This document shows positions 42,447 to 53,163 of a DNA stretch of 64,000 nucleotides, one piece after another (position 1 is the first letter of the stretch; each line of letters begins with the position of its first letter). The DNA is taken from the NCBI GenBank assembly GCA_003049485.1, contig PYST01000196.1:1-64000 (forward strand), given 5' to 3'. This stretch comes from Ophioceras dolichostomum. Lineage: Eukaryota > Ascomycota > Sordariomycetes > Magnaporthales > Ophioceraceae. The notes beneath the pieces are model-generated. The model had not been told where the DNA came from. It worked only from the letters and a program-made list of their open reading frames with translations, and searched no databases. Both the position numbers and the translations under genes were made by a program.

Positions 42447-44280
42447 CTACCAGTCTCCAAGAAGTATTTGACCAGCTGATGCGAGGCGGCCTAACCATCC
42501 GCTGCCGTCGCCGCCGCGGGCATTTGCAGCGCCGCCGCAGGTACCGTCGTCATCCTTCCTGAATACCTTCTTGTTGGTGGAGTTGCCGTCCATGGACCAC
42601 CACAGACGATCAATCTCACCGCCGCCGCCGCCGCCGCTGCCGCCGCCGCCAGCGCTGAAGTCGATCACCCAGTACTCGGCCGTGTACCGCGTGACGCCCC
42701 TGCCCCGGCGAACCATCTCGTCGGACGGCATCAGCCAGGTGAACGAGTCGCGGTGGTAATGCTCGAGCCTGTACGTGTGCGCCTCCAAGCCCTGGAACCT
42801 CATGACCAACAAGCCGTCCTCGCCACCACCACCACCACCACCACCATCATCATCATCGTCGTCGTCGGAGGGGGCGACGGCGGCCACGACGTCGATGCGG
42901 AAGTTGCGCAGCTCGTTCCAGTACCACCCCTCGTACCGAGCAAGCGGCCTGGGCGACGTGCCGGGGACCCGCCGCGCCGCGAGCCGGTCCCGGACGCCGT
43001 CCAGGTAGCCCGCGGCCGCGGCCCAGAAGTTCCTTGGTGATCCGGACGTAGTCGTTCGGGTCCGGCGTCCGCAGGTGCGTCTCGAGGACCAGCTGGCCGA
43101 CCAGGTCGGCGGTGTCGATGTGCGACGCAGCGTTCTGCAGGACCACGACGGCGAATCCCTCCTCCGGGAGCATGTGCACGGCCGACTGGGACCCGGCCCT
43201 GCAGGCCGTGGTGGTACAGGACGAGGCGCGACGGCCCACCGCCCTTGCCGCCGACGGGCTCGGCGCTCACGTTGTAGTTGTTCTCCGCGATCCGACCCAG
43301 CAGGCCGGGCTGCTCGGCTCGCACCCACCCCATGCCGTACCCCTGCCCCAGCAGCGAGGGTCCGGGCAGGCGCGCGTGGTTCGAGACGAACGTGCGGCAG
43401 AACTTCAGCGGACTGAGGTCCGTCGAGTCGGTTTGCGAGTCGAACTGGGCCCGGACTTCGCGGAGGAGGGTGCTGTAGAAGCGCAGCATGTCGCCGAGCG
43501 ACGACTTGACCCCGCCGGCCCATCTCATGATCTCGGGATCGTCCTGCTTGCCCCGGAAGGGGGGTCGGATCTCCACGGGGCTGCGGTCCGAGAGCACGCC
43601 GTACGCCTTGGCCTCGTTCGAGTCCCCGTTGTCGTCCCACGACGCTCTCGATCTCTCCATAGCTAGCGGCAAGAAGCTGCGGTCCCTCATCAGATCGCCC
43701 ATTCCCCTGCCCGTGTGCCGCTCCAGGACCTGCCCGACGATCTCAACGCCTGGCGGAAGGGATAGCCCACGGCGAGGCTGGCGAAGGTACGCGCCGCCTC
43801 GGACGGCGGCAGGTACACGTCGTTTCCTGCGCCGAACCAGAGGTCGTCGAGGCCGACCACGCCGGTCCGGTGGGACAGCAGATCGACAATGGTGCTCTCG
43901 GCCCGTCCGTCGGCCGCCCGGCCGAGCTCCGGGATCCAATGGCGCACAGGTGTGGACCAGTCCAGTGCGGGCGGGAGATTATTGGGCCCGTTGACGTCGT
44001 CGTTGGATGCGCCCTGTTGGGTGCTGAAGTCGCGGCGAGTGCTGCGACGAAGCCCTTGGTCAGCGAGTTGATGTTGTACCTCGTCTTGTCGTCCGCATTC
44101 AAGCGGATCTGGACATCGCGGAATCCACAATGGTGCGTGGTCGTGTTGCTGAACCCCGTGACTACACCGATCGACAGCCCGGGGATACCGGCGATGTCGA
44201 TGATTTCCTGGATCGCCGGTAGTGCGGCCGAGAGGGCATCATTCAGGAAGGCCGCGCTGTCATCCTTGTAGGTAGTTACA
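42447..44280 (-). pseudogene. Broken serine beta-lactamase/esterase-like (class C fold) gene
   Basis: Peptides of a penicillin-binding-protein-like serine hydrolase appear in order on the minus strand but in changing frames. IQEIIDIAGIPGLSIGVVTG and NINSLTKGF (catalytic SxxK) share one frame. LDWSTPVRHWIPELG and DLLSHRTGV are in a second. VEIVGQVLERHTGRGMGDLM to LGQGYGMGWV are in a third. SQSAVHMLPEEGFAVVVLQN returns to the second, and GYLDGVRDRLAARRVPG to the end at 42447 returns to the first. At least four frame changes occur, near 44030, 43745, 43200 and 43025. The second lies where a YxN-containing segment is expected and seems lost. No start codon is seen in frame at the 5' end. Poly-Asp, poly-Gly and other triplet expansions fill the C terminus. 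True decay is likelier, but clustered indel errors in GC-rich sequence could mimic it. Confidence 0.75.
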
Positions 44281-45997
44281 GACGTGTTAGTTCTATGCCT
44301 AGAAACTTGGAGGGGCGCTAGAAGTCGAGCCTCGCCGTTCGCTCACTCACATTTCTCTGCTCTGAGATCTCTGACGTTGATATAGTCACATCCCCCGGGG
44401 CTCGAGTGACGCCAGCTTAGGTAGGTAGTTTAGTGTCCGAAGAGTTTCGGTGTACTGTGTAACCTTCCGCTCGCGGTGTTGCCAACATTCCGAGGATGTA
44501 GGAGAACCTAGGCACCCTGGCATTCACGTATCTCTCATGCAATATAGGTTGCAACATATGTGCTCCTCATCGGATTCTCCCTCGATTCCAACATGAACTC
44601 GGGAAATTCCAGGTTCCTGACCTTTGATCTCCAGTTATCTTCTTTTCTTTGGGGATTCATTTTTGCCTCATATGCCTGCCAACGCAGCCTCTCTGGTGGC
44701 TGCTCCGGAGCCAGTTCGAGGAAAAGCATTTTCCACATTTGTTTTTCAATGCGCCGCACACGCACACCTGCACAAAAAGGTCAGTCTACACCAGCTCCCA
44801 ACACTAGGCCGCACCCCAATGTTACATTTAGAAGGCCCCTGTAACGACTATGTAATCTCGTATTGGGAGTATAGGTGCAAAATCTTTTTTGTTTTCTCTC
44901 CCCCTAGGTACCCACCACCTGCCTCACCTATATTGCAAGGCGGCCGCGGGGTAGCCTTGTGGCACCTGACGGATCGCGCTCAACCGACCTGAAAAAAGAA
45001 ACGACCTTTGCCCCTGAGCTTCCACTGCAATATTAGTTGGTATCGCAATGTGCGACTGTTTCCAAACACGAGGCCTTATGTTTTTGAGCCTTCCAAATGC
45101 AAATTTGGAAGCGTGGCCGGCGTTGCAAAGTGGTGTAAGTCAACGTTGTGCGTGTGTGTGGATGTGTGTGTCTACCACTTCCAGAGAAGAGTGGAGAACC
45201 TCTACTCGCTTCTCGAATTGCGTGGGCGGATGTGCAAAATTTAGGCGCGCGCCCGCGGGCACTCCCAATAAATTGAAATGGCTGCGTGGGGTCGGAGAAG
45301 GGTCTCATCTCTCCTGGTGGCTGAACGCTCACAGAATCATCATTGATCACATCTCATCCCGCATCCTCCAACGAGGGTCGCCACACAAGCCCGACTGGCA
45401 CTACCACACGAAACAGAGCGTCTGTCTGAGCGGCCGAGAGGCCTTCGCCCGGGCTCCACACAACCCTTCTTCTGCGTGTCGGTACGGGCTGCTGCCTGGG
45501 TGGAAATCAGAGACATCGAACGGCTCCGCTTCCGCCGGGAGGGGGCCCTGATGGCGTCCAATGAGGCTCGTCCGTGGCCCGTGTTGCCATGAGCTGAGGA
45601 GTATTACCGGGTCGATTGAGAAGCAATGGGTGCTTGGGGACTTGACAGGTCAATTCCCTATTCCTCCAGCAAATGTGGTCAGGCTGCTCATGGTCAGGTT
45701 GCTCATGGCCAGGCTGCCCGCTATGGAGAGTAGGTAGGTAGCGAAAGTGATGAAAACCGAATAAATGGAAACTGGACCCCATTCACACCACATCTTGAGA
45801 TGGCTGTCACCTCCCGTCTGCTGTTTCCTACTATATTGGGCCTTCGCCCTAGCCTACTATAATACATTGTAGTGGTTCTATAACGTCTCGTCTACGGCAT
45901 CCTTCCTAGCAGTATCCTCTTCAAGCCTACCATAACGAATCCCGTACAGCAACTTCGGCTTCGTGGTATTGATCCTCTGTATAGTACGGTCCTATCT
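44281..45997. other. Intergenic spacer
   Basis: 1.7 kb without a credible gene; several short frames (for example 44560-44844, 45048-45551) show no protein-like pattern. Small GTAGGTAG motifs occur near 44415 and 45730. The last part is the presumed promoter of the membrane-ankyrin gene. Confidence 0.5.
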
Positions 45998-46006
45998 ATG
46001 GTGTGA
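45998..46006 (+). promoter_or_regulatory. Minimal two-codon upstream ORF overlapping the main start
   Basis: ATG GTG TGA at 45998-46006, whose stop overlaps the main ATG at 46006 (TGATG). If it is in the mature leader it would force termination exactly at the start codon. Confidence 0.4.
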
Positions 46007-49000
46007 TGGAGAAATTCAAGACAACAAAGTGGCGGCGCCGTGCCAGGGGATCCATGGCTGCCACGGGCGTCGCTTCCCTCGTCGTCGGCTTCGCCGCCCT
46101 CACATATGCCTTTTTCACTGCATCGATTTTCAACCCGGATAAAGAGGGGGGAGGCATTAGCACCGGCAACGGCACCGGCAACGGCACCGGCAACGGCAAC
46201 GAAACGGCGGTGGCGGCGGCGGCGGTGGCCGGCAGCAGTGATCTCGGTTCCCTCAGCAACAACCTAGCCTCCGACCTCGGCCCCCTGATCGCCCTCTTCG
46301 GCGAGGCCGTGACGCTGCAGTACCTGAGCGAGTGCACCTCCTGGGTCGACTACGTCATATTCGGCCTGGCGCCGCTGGGCATCATCACCGCGGTGGTCTC
46401 GGCGGTCCGCGTGTGCGGCTCCCCTTCTCTCAGGGCCTTCGTTGGCCGGGCGCGCGAGGGCGACAGCCAGGTCGAGGCGGACCTGTGCACGTCGACGGGC
46501 CGGGACGTGTGTGAGCTCTTCAACAAGGGGGGCATCACCCGCGTCCTGGGCAGGCCCAGCATCCTCGAGCTGATTTATCTCCGGAACCCTCCATCACAGC
46601 TTGCCGGTGCGGCCGGGGGGCTGAAGGGGAGGCTGCAGATTTTCCAGCACTACCTCAAGAAAAACTGCTGCGACCGCGAGGCGCCGGAGGAGGAAGGCTC
46701 AAGGGTTCGTTCAGGGGTTCACGACTGGAGGATTCACGGACGGCGGTCCCGCCACGGCCGCCGCGGGAAGCAGACCGCCGACTCCATTGGCGTCAAGTTC
46801 GCTCCCAAGCCTAACCTGAGCCTCACCGTGGGCGTCAGGGCGTGGCCATTCTGGGTGGGGCTGGCCGTAGCGGTGCTGGGCGTGGTGCTGCAGGGCGGGC
46901 TACTGGCGGTGGCGGTAATAGGGGTGCGCTACGTTGAAAGGAGCTGGGAGGACGGGGGCGACGGCGGCGTCTTTCTTTGGGTCTACGTCGCCGGGACATT
47001 TGCCGTGGGACTCGGCATGTGGATGTGTGCATCTCTCATCGGACACGCGACGCACGAGGTGCACATCTCGCGGCATCCTGACACGGTGGACGCGAGTCGC
47101 CTCATCTGGGTCCAGCCTGGGCCTCAGGTGATCGGTGACCAGAGTTTCGATTCCTTTGCGCATCTGGACGACACTGTGGAGCCGCTCCTGAAGTGGACGT
47201 CGTCTTACAAGGGGGAGAGCAAGGGGTCCGGCAGCATCGTGTACGTGGCGTGTTTCTTGGCCGTCGCGGGCTGGATCGTCCAGTTCGTCGGCCTCCGGGG
47301 GCTCGACTGGCGTGTGTCGATCCTGCATCTGCTTGTGACCCTCATCATGAGCCTCTGCCGTGCCCTGCTCCGCACGCACCGCATCGGCAGAGACTCCAAC
47401 GCCCTCGGCAAGGACCCGGAGCTCGTCGCGGGCCACGAGCTCGACTGGCTTGCCTTTGAGATAACTCGACAGGAGCAGACTCCTTCTCCCCCTCCTCCTC
47501 CTCAGCAGCAGCAGCGACACGCAGATTCAGGGGCCAACACCACTCCTCCGCAGACCGCTACTCGGTCCTCGCCGGGTAATGGGCTGTGGCACGTCAACGG
47601 CCTTGCAAACAGCGCTGAATTTGCTGATCTTGCCAAGGACCTAGTGCCCGACTCAGAGGACGTCTCATGCAGGCACCTCGTCGACACGCGCATTCGGTTG
47701 TGCGAACTGAGTGGTCACGCTGGCTTCGCTCGTCTCGAGCAGGGGGAGTTCGAGACTTGGAAGGACGAGGCTGTCAAGGTCAGGGGCATTGCCAAGAGGG
47801 TTGCTAGTGCTATCTGCCAGGCAACGAGAGATCTTATGGAGATGAAGCAGGTCGACATCAAAAAGCACCAATATATACTCTTGACGCTGGAGGCCTCGTG
47901 CTCATTTTCCCCCGATGATCCTGGCCTCTCCAGCCATCAGCATCCACTGAAAATCGCCCTCAAAGCTCCGACACCAAGGTCGGCGAAGCCTAGCGCATGG
48001 ACGGCTGATTCGGCCGCGCTGGAGGCGGTCCTCGGGCTCTGGGTGTGGTCAATCATGAAGGACGATCCGCCATCCGACTCTACGTCGGAACAACAACCTG
48101 TCAAGCCCACAAGACGAATCGTTTCTTGGGGCGACAAAGACAAGCAGGACCTCATGGACTTGTGGCTGGGGCTTGACGCCGTGGCGTTGGAGTCGGATCG
48201 GGATAGCGTTGACGTGGAGCACCGGCATAGCCACGGCCTCGTGAGCAAGTGGCCGCTCTTCAAGACCCCGGCAACAGAGACACCCAAGAGATCGACTGCG
48301 GTTGTGCATTACTGTGGTTGGAGCGCAGTCCCAAGCCACTCCAACCTTACGCTAATCCTGCCCTCGAAGATGCCCATTCCGGTCCAGTACGTTCACACGC
48401 ACCGCCCGGTTCTTGAGATCTGCGCTCAAGATCTCTTCGCCGCCCTGATTAAATCCCTCTTGAGCATGCCTGGCCTAAAAGGCGCACGGGCCCCAGAAGT
48501 GGCACGTGTGGTGACAACTGCCGGAAGGACCGCTTTGCAGAGCCCCCTTGTTGACGCTCTGGCGCAGGCGTTTGTGGATCACGGCATGGGATCTCGGTTC
48601 GAGGCTTTGACAACGATTATCCCCCTCGTAGATGACTCTTATGTGCCCGACCGAGACAGCCTGCTCGGAGCTATGATTAAAGTCTCCCAGGAGCACCGCA
48701 GAGCTGGCAAGTGGGACGAGGCCAGAGCCACGATGAGAAGGGCTTGCGAGTATCATTTGGTAATCCTTCCTCGTGCATCAGAAGAACATCCGCAGGCCGC
48801 CCGACTTGCTAGGGCTCTTCGCGCCGCCGGTGAGCTCTTTCGTTGGTCACTCGCCCACGCGCAGGCATGTGTGGCAGGCAGCGAGGCGGAAGGGCTTCGG
48901 AAGGAGTTCGGCCTCGGTGGTATTGACTGGATGACCGAAGCCTTCGCTCTGGCCGGGCAGCACTACCCCGAAGTCAAGCGGATTCTTGACAGCTACGGCA

Positions 49001-50625
49001 ACGTCTCCCGGTGGATCAGGGAGCTGCCCCCGCCGCCGCTAGGGTTCGACAATTTCCTCCTGGCAGTCATGTTTCACCAGTTGCCGGAGGCACTATACCG
49101 CCTCTGCTTTCTCGGGGTCGACGATCCCGTCAGAATCCTGCGGCACAGGAAAAAGCACGATGCCCTTCCCCTCGCGGCCAGAAACGACTGGGCCGAGGTC
49201 GTGCACGCCCTCCTGGAACTCGGGGCGGATCCATCAGAACCCGCAGGCGAGGGGCAAAGCAACTCGGGGAGGACCGCGATATCATATTGTGCTCAAACCG
49301 GGTCTGCGGAACTTCTGAAGTTTCTCATCAGCCTTGGAGCTGCTCTTGATGTGAGCGACAGCCAGGGGCGGACTCCGCTCTCGTGGGCCGCCGAGAGAAG
49401 ACGGGATGGGGACGCTCTCGGGATCCTCCTTAGTTCCGAAAGCGTTAGAGTGAATAGTCGGGACCAGAGGGGCAACACGCCTCTCCTCCATGCCATCCGA
49501 GCCGGGAACGGTAGTGCAGTGAACCGATTGTTGGAATCTGGGGCTGATGTCAACTTTAGGGGTGATGGTGGCCGCACGGCGCTCATGGAGGTTCTCTTGC
49601 GGAAAGGGCGGGGCGACGACGACTTCGTCAAGAAACTGGTCCAGTCTGGCGCGGGGCTGGACGTGACCGACGACCGTGGCGCTACAGCGCTGCTGTACGC
49701 CGCCAGAAAGCGCGACGAATGTCTAGTAAAACTTCTGATCGACTATGGCGCAAACTTCAACGTGGCGGACCACGAAGGCAACACAGCGCTAACTGTAGCA
49801 ACAGAAGGGCTAGGGATGAAGGGGGCGGGTGATACTGAGTTAGAGAAGCTGGAGAAGCAGGAGACGCTGGAAAAGAGCGTCGCCGTAGAATATGACGCCC
49901 TCACAATCCACCATCTGCTGGAGGCAGGCGCGGACATTAACAAGAAAGACCACCGGAACGGCATAAACGCGTTCATGCTTGCGGCGGGGAGGGGCGAGGA
50001 CCGCGTATTCGACATCATCTTCAGCCATTCTTTTTGGCTCCAATCCGTTTCTGATGACGCCAGGGCACGGGATAAACAAGGGCGTACGGTGCTCATGCAC
50101 GCCGTGTGGACCGAGTCCCTGAGTCTGCATCATAAAATAGCTCTGCTCAGGCCGTCCGAGGTCGACACGGCGGACTATCAGGGCATCACGACGCTCATGT
50201 ACGCCGTCCGGGCGCCCACACAAAGTGGCCTAATTGAGGAGGTCCTGAACCGTCTCGGCCCGTCGGCAGATATGAACAGGCGGGATCAAGGGGGCAATAC
50301 GGCGATGTCTTACGTCTGCAATGAGAACGCTGCATGGTGCGTCCCCATGCTCAAGGAACACGGCGCGTCAGTCGACATTGTTAACAACAGTGGCCGCACT
50401 CCACTGGCCTCTGCACTCGAAGGCGAGGCTGCACTCGTCAAAGCACTACTCGAGGCCGGCGCCGACGCGCGGCAGACGGTTGACGTACTGGGGGAGTCGC
50501 CGCTGGAGTGGGCTCATAAACCAGCACACAAATCGGGGGATCGTAAGGAAGATAAGGAACATGACCGTAACGTCGCTGCCGTCCGCGGGCTGCTTTTGGA
50601 CTGGGAAAAATCGCACCCGCTGTGA
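46006..50625 (+). CDS. Large multi-helix membrane protein with C-terminal ankyrin repeats
   Basis: Single exon, 1539 residues starting MEKFKTTKWRRRARG. It belongs to a fungal group I recognise by pattern but not by name. About six hydrophobic helices lie at roughly residues 17-39, 111-134, 279-303, 320-345, 409-430 and 435-455, with the conserved-looking LAPLGIITAVVSAVRV followed by FVGRARE and SILELIYLRN. A 12-bp GGCAACGGCACC-type repeat encodes an Asn/Gly/Thr loop near residue 55-65. A ~580-residue, mainly helical middle domain follows (no catalytic motif seen). About a dozen ankyrin repeats occupy 1040-1515 (GRTPLSWAAERRRDGD, QRGNTPLLHAIRAGNGSAVN, GANFNVADHEGNTALTVATE). A role as membrane-bound sensor or scaffold is inference. 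It closes the accessory island. Confidence 0.85.
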   Translation: MEKFKTTKWRRRARGSMAATGVASLVVGFAALTYAFFTASIFNPDKEGGGISTGNGTGNGTGNGNETAVAAAAVAGSSDLGSLSNNLASDLGPLIALFGEAVTLQYLSECTSWVDYVIFGLAPLGIITAVVSAVRVCGSPSLRAFVGRAREGDSQVEADLCTSTGRDVCELFNKGGITRVLGRPSILELIYLRNPPSQLAGAAGGLKGRLQIFQHYLKKNCCDREAPEEEGSRVRSGVHDWRIHGRRSRHGRRGKQTADSIGVKFAPKPNLSLTVGVRAWPFWVGLAVAVLGVVLQGGLLAVAVIGVRYVERSWEDGGDGGVFLWVYVAGTFAVGLGMWMCASLIGHATHEVHISRHPDTVDASRLIWVQPGPQVIGDQSFDSFAHLDDTVEPLLKWTSSYKGESKGSGSIVYVACFLAVAGWIVQFVGLRGLDWRVSILHLLVTLIMSLCRALLRTHRIGRDSNALGKDPELVAGHELDWLAFEITRQEQTPSPPPPPQQQQRHADSGANTTPPQTATRSSPGNGLWHVNGLANSAEFADLAKDLVPDSEDVSCRHLVDTRIRLCELSGHAGFARLEQGEFETWKDEAVKVRGIAKRVASAICQATRDLMEMKQVDIKKHQYILLTLEASCSFSPDDPGLSSHQHPLKIALKAPTPRSAKPSAWTADSAALEAVLGLWVWSIMKDDPPSDSTSEQQPVKPTRRIVSWGDKDKQDLMDLWLGLDAVALESDRDSVDVEHRHSHGLVSKWPLFKTPATETPKRSTAVVHYCGWSAVPSHSNLTLILPSKMPIPVQYVHTHRPVLEICAQDLFAALIKSLLSMPGLKGARAPEVARVVTTAGRTALQSPLVDALAQAFVDHGMGSRFEALTTIIPLVDDSYVPDRDSLLGAMIKVSQEHRRAGKWDEARATMRRACEYHLVILPRASEEHPQAARLARALRAAGELFRWSLAHAQACVAGSEAEGLRKEFGLGGIDWMTEAFALAGQHYPEVKRILDSYGNVSRWIRELPPPPLGFDNFLLAVMFHQLPEALYRLCFLGVDDPVRILRHRKKHDALPLAARNDWAEVVHALLELGADPSEPAGEGQSNSGRTAISYCAQTGSAELLKFLISLGAALDVSDSQGRTPLSWAAERRRDGDALGILLSSESVRVNSRDQRGNTPLLHAIRAGNGSAVNRLLESGADVNFRGDGGRTALMEVLLRKGRGDDDFVKKLVQSGAGLDVTDDRGATALLYAARKRDECLVKLLIDYGANFNVADHEGNTALTVATEGLGMKGAGDTELEKLEKQETLEKSVAVEYDALTIHHLLEAGADINKKDHRNGINAFMLAAGRGEDRVFDIIFSHSFWLQSVSDDARARDKQGRTVLMHAVWTESLSLHHKIALLRPSEVDTADYQGITTLMYAVRAPTQSGLIEEVLNRLGPSADMNRRDQGGNTAMSYVCNENAAWCVPMLKEHGASVDIVNNSGRTPLASALEGEAALVKALLEAGADARQTVDVLGESPLEWAHKPAHKSGDRKEDKEHDRNVAAVRGLLLDWEKSHPL

Positions 50626-51198
50626 CGCTCCGACCTCCCGTCTGCTGTGCTCTTCCAGGTCGTGCCCTTGCTTAGCGCTGCACCCTGTACCGTAGAATAA
50701 GTAGGGACTTTCCTCCGGGAGGTTGATAGAGGAAGGTTTGACAGAACCAGGGTGGCGTACATGGCCCACCTCGCTGGGAATGGGAGGGATGGATATTGAG
50801 CTCGGACTTTGGGTACCTACGTACGTATGGGCTAGTACCTCGGCCTAGGTAGTACAGGGGGGTGGGGTTGTTAGTTTAGTTCTGTAGGAGCCAGGGATCG
50901 TGAATATCTGCGTACTTAGGTGGACAATAGTGAGGCGAGGATGTGACGTCAAGGGGAGGAGATATGAAGGTAGTTCTAGGGACAGGGAGATATTAAATTC
51001 AGACAGTAGTCCTACGCCTCGATTAAGAGATGCATCCAGTGCTGCTCACAACAATAACAAAGCACAGAAGGTAAAGCCCCTGGCGCCCCTGGCGCCAACC
51101 ACCTCTAGTTGAGTCTCTGCTCTATTCCCCCTTTCACTCCCTTTGCGCATCTATCACCACCCAGCAATCCCCTCCACCCGACACCTGACCCCTCCAAT
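50626..51198. other. Convergent spacer
   Basis: 3' flanks of the membrane-ankyrin gene and CAP. A GTACCTACGTACGTA block lies near 50812. No gene seen. Confidence 0.5.
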
Positions 51199-53163
51199 TT
51201 AACCGGCATGCTCAACAATCTCGTTGACGATCTTGCCCGTCTCAGGGTCGAAGCGGTGGAGGATCTGCGAGGGCAGCGGTATCTCCCTAGAGTCGCCGTC
51301 GTCGGTCTTGACGCTGACGTTGATGTTGGATGACATGCTCGAGTAGATGCTGGTCGACATGGACTCACGCGACAGCCAGATCTGGGCCCCGTCGATCTTG
51401 TCCAGCATCACGGTCGGAACGACGCCGTCCACCTGCAGTTGGAGATTCTGGGCGTTGACGGCGTCGACCGACGAGATCAGCGAGTCAACCTGCAGCTTCA
51501 GGCCGTTCGAGTTCTCGATGGTGACCGCGTTGGCCTTGCCCTTGATGACGATCATGGTGCCGTTACACTTGCTGATCAGGACGGAGTGGGACAGGCTGGC
51601 CTCGATCTCGACAGGGTTGGGTTCCTGCTCGAAGTTTTCCTATAGATGGCATCGGTGTTGCTAAGTGAGTACGTGTGCAACATGATGTGGGAGGGTGACG
51701 GGAGGATGCCAGGAGCAAGACAGCAGGTAAAAAACTAACGATTATCCACTTGTTCACATCAAGCTCCATCTTGGGAGGTTTCTTAACCTGCATATTCTTA
51801 GGCTTCGGCTTCTTCTGGGGAACCGGGCTCTTGCCACGCGCCGAGCCCACCACGTCAGGCACAGTGGAGCCGGCCCTCAATGCCGGGTTCTTGTGCGTCA
51901 TCTCGGACTTGTCCACCTTACGGAGGCCCTTAGTCACAGCCTCTCCCTTGTTGAGTTCCGAAAAGACGGCGCTGCGGCCCCCGCCCGTCGGGTTAGCGGG
52001 CGCCGACTCTTCCTTGATCTGCAGCACAGGTGCGGGCCCCGGTGGTGGCGGAGGCGGAGGGGCAGGACTGCCCGCTGCTTTTGGCGCCGACAGAGCAGGT
52101 GGGGAGGACAGCGCCTTAGCCACCTCAGCCGCCGGCGCTCCCTTATCGTTCCAGGTGATGCCATTCGCGTAATGATTCTTGCAATACTTGGCTAGATCGC
52201 CGATCAGACCCCTCACCGCTTGCACCCATTCTTTGTGCACAGGGTCCCTGCAGAGGAAGTTTTGTTTCGTCAGATCCAAATCGTACTCATGTCCCACCCT
52301 CCTCTACCGTCCAGTCCTCATCCTGCCTGAAACTGCTAACTTACTGGCGATATTTCCTCAACACGTTGTTTGCTGCAGTTTCTGGGTTCTCAGCAACCAC
52401 CAGAATGTACTCATGCGGATTCGTTTCAACGCTGATCCAGTTCAGCACCCAGGTGGCCTCGGAGAGGACGTCGAGGTGGTCATAGAGATCAGCCTTCTTG
52501 TCGGGATTCGCGTTCTTGAAAGCTATGGTGGCTTCGCCAGCATCGATAACAGGTTTCATCAGACTTTTGAGCTCAGACTCATTGGGCTTCTTGGCCTTCG
52601 TCGAGATCAGAAGGAACTGTCGCGTCGCCGTGAAACCTGTGCAGAATATCGCGGCCTGTATAGTACAAGGTAGATGGTTCAACCAGTCAGCCATACCGTC
52701 GCTCTACCAGACTCGCTTTCGCATAGCTTTGACAGCCTTTCTGTCGCGTTTCTTAGATTTTTTGTTGCTGCTCACCTGCTTGGCCACCTTGCCACCAATT
52801 TCGTCGCTGTACTTGCTGAAATCTCGGACTGGCCCCGCAATGAACTCGTCGAAAGCCTCGATCGGGGCATTCGCCAGGGTCTTCTCCCCGGTCTTCTCCT
52901 GGGTCTTCTCCTGAGTCTTCTCCGTGGGATCGGCCGAGGCGGTCTCCAACCCGGGAACGGCCCTGGGAAGCTCAATGGTCGATGATGCGATGTCCTCAAG
53001 CCGAGAGGTGGCCGCCTCGAGTCTGCGATGTACTTTAGCAGAGCTCTCCCAATGGCGCAAGGCCGTAGCTTGGAGCTAGGCTTTGCTCACAAAACAGATT
53101 GAGCAAGAGAGGCACGCACCGTTTGATCAGCGTGGCAATTTGGTGCATATTGTTCTCGGCCAT
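51199..53163 (-). CDS. SRV2: Adenylyl cyclase-associated protein (CAP/Srv2)
   Basis: Actin-recycling protein that binds adenylyl cyclase, cofilin-actin and profilin. Five exons (53120-53163, 52776-53022, 52345-52655, 51740-52247, 51199-51639) give 516 residues in a continuous frame, starting MAENNMHQIATLIKR. The cyclase-binding RLE motif is in RLEAATSRLEDIASS (split by intron 1). The N-terminal helical domain continues through FLLISTKAKKPNESELKSLM and KEWVQAVRGLIGDLAKYCK. A proline run (PPPPPPPGPAP, profilin/SH3 binding) and a WH2-like basic region follow. The C-terminal beta-helix CARP domain runs from NKWIIENFEQEP through TMIVIKGKANAVTIENSNGL to SREIPLPSQILHRFDPETGK. A KTQEKTQEKTGEKT repeat in exon 2 is a local oddity. 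Divergent from the flavocytochrome gene. Confidence 0.95.

Noticed and set aside
44560..45551. Small plus-strand frames between the beta-lactamase remnant and the membrane-ankyrin gene
   Set aside because: No start context, domain or composition bias typical of the neighbouring genes.
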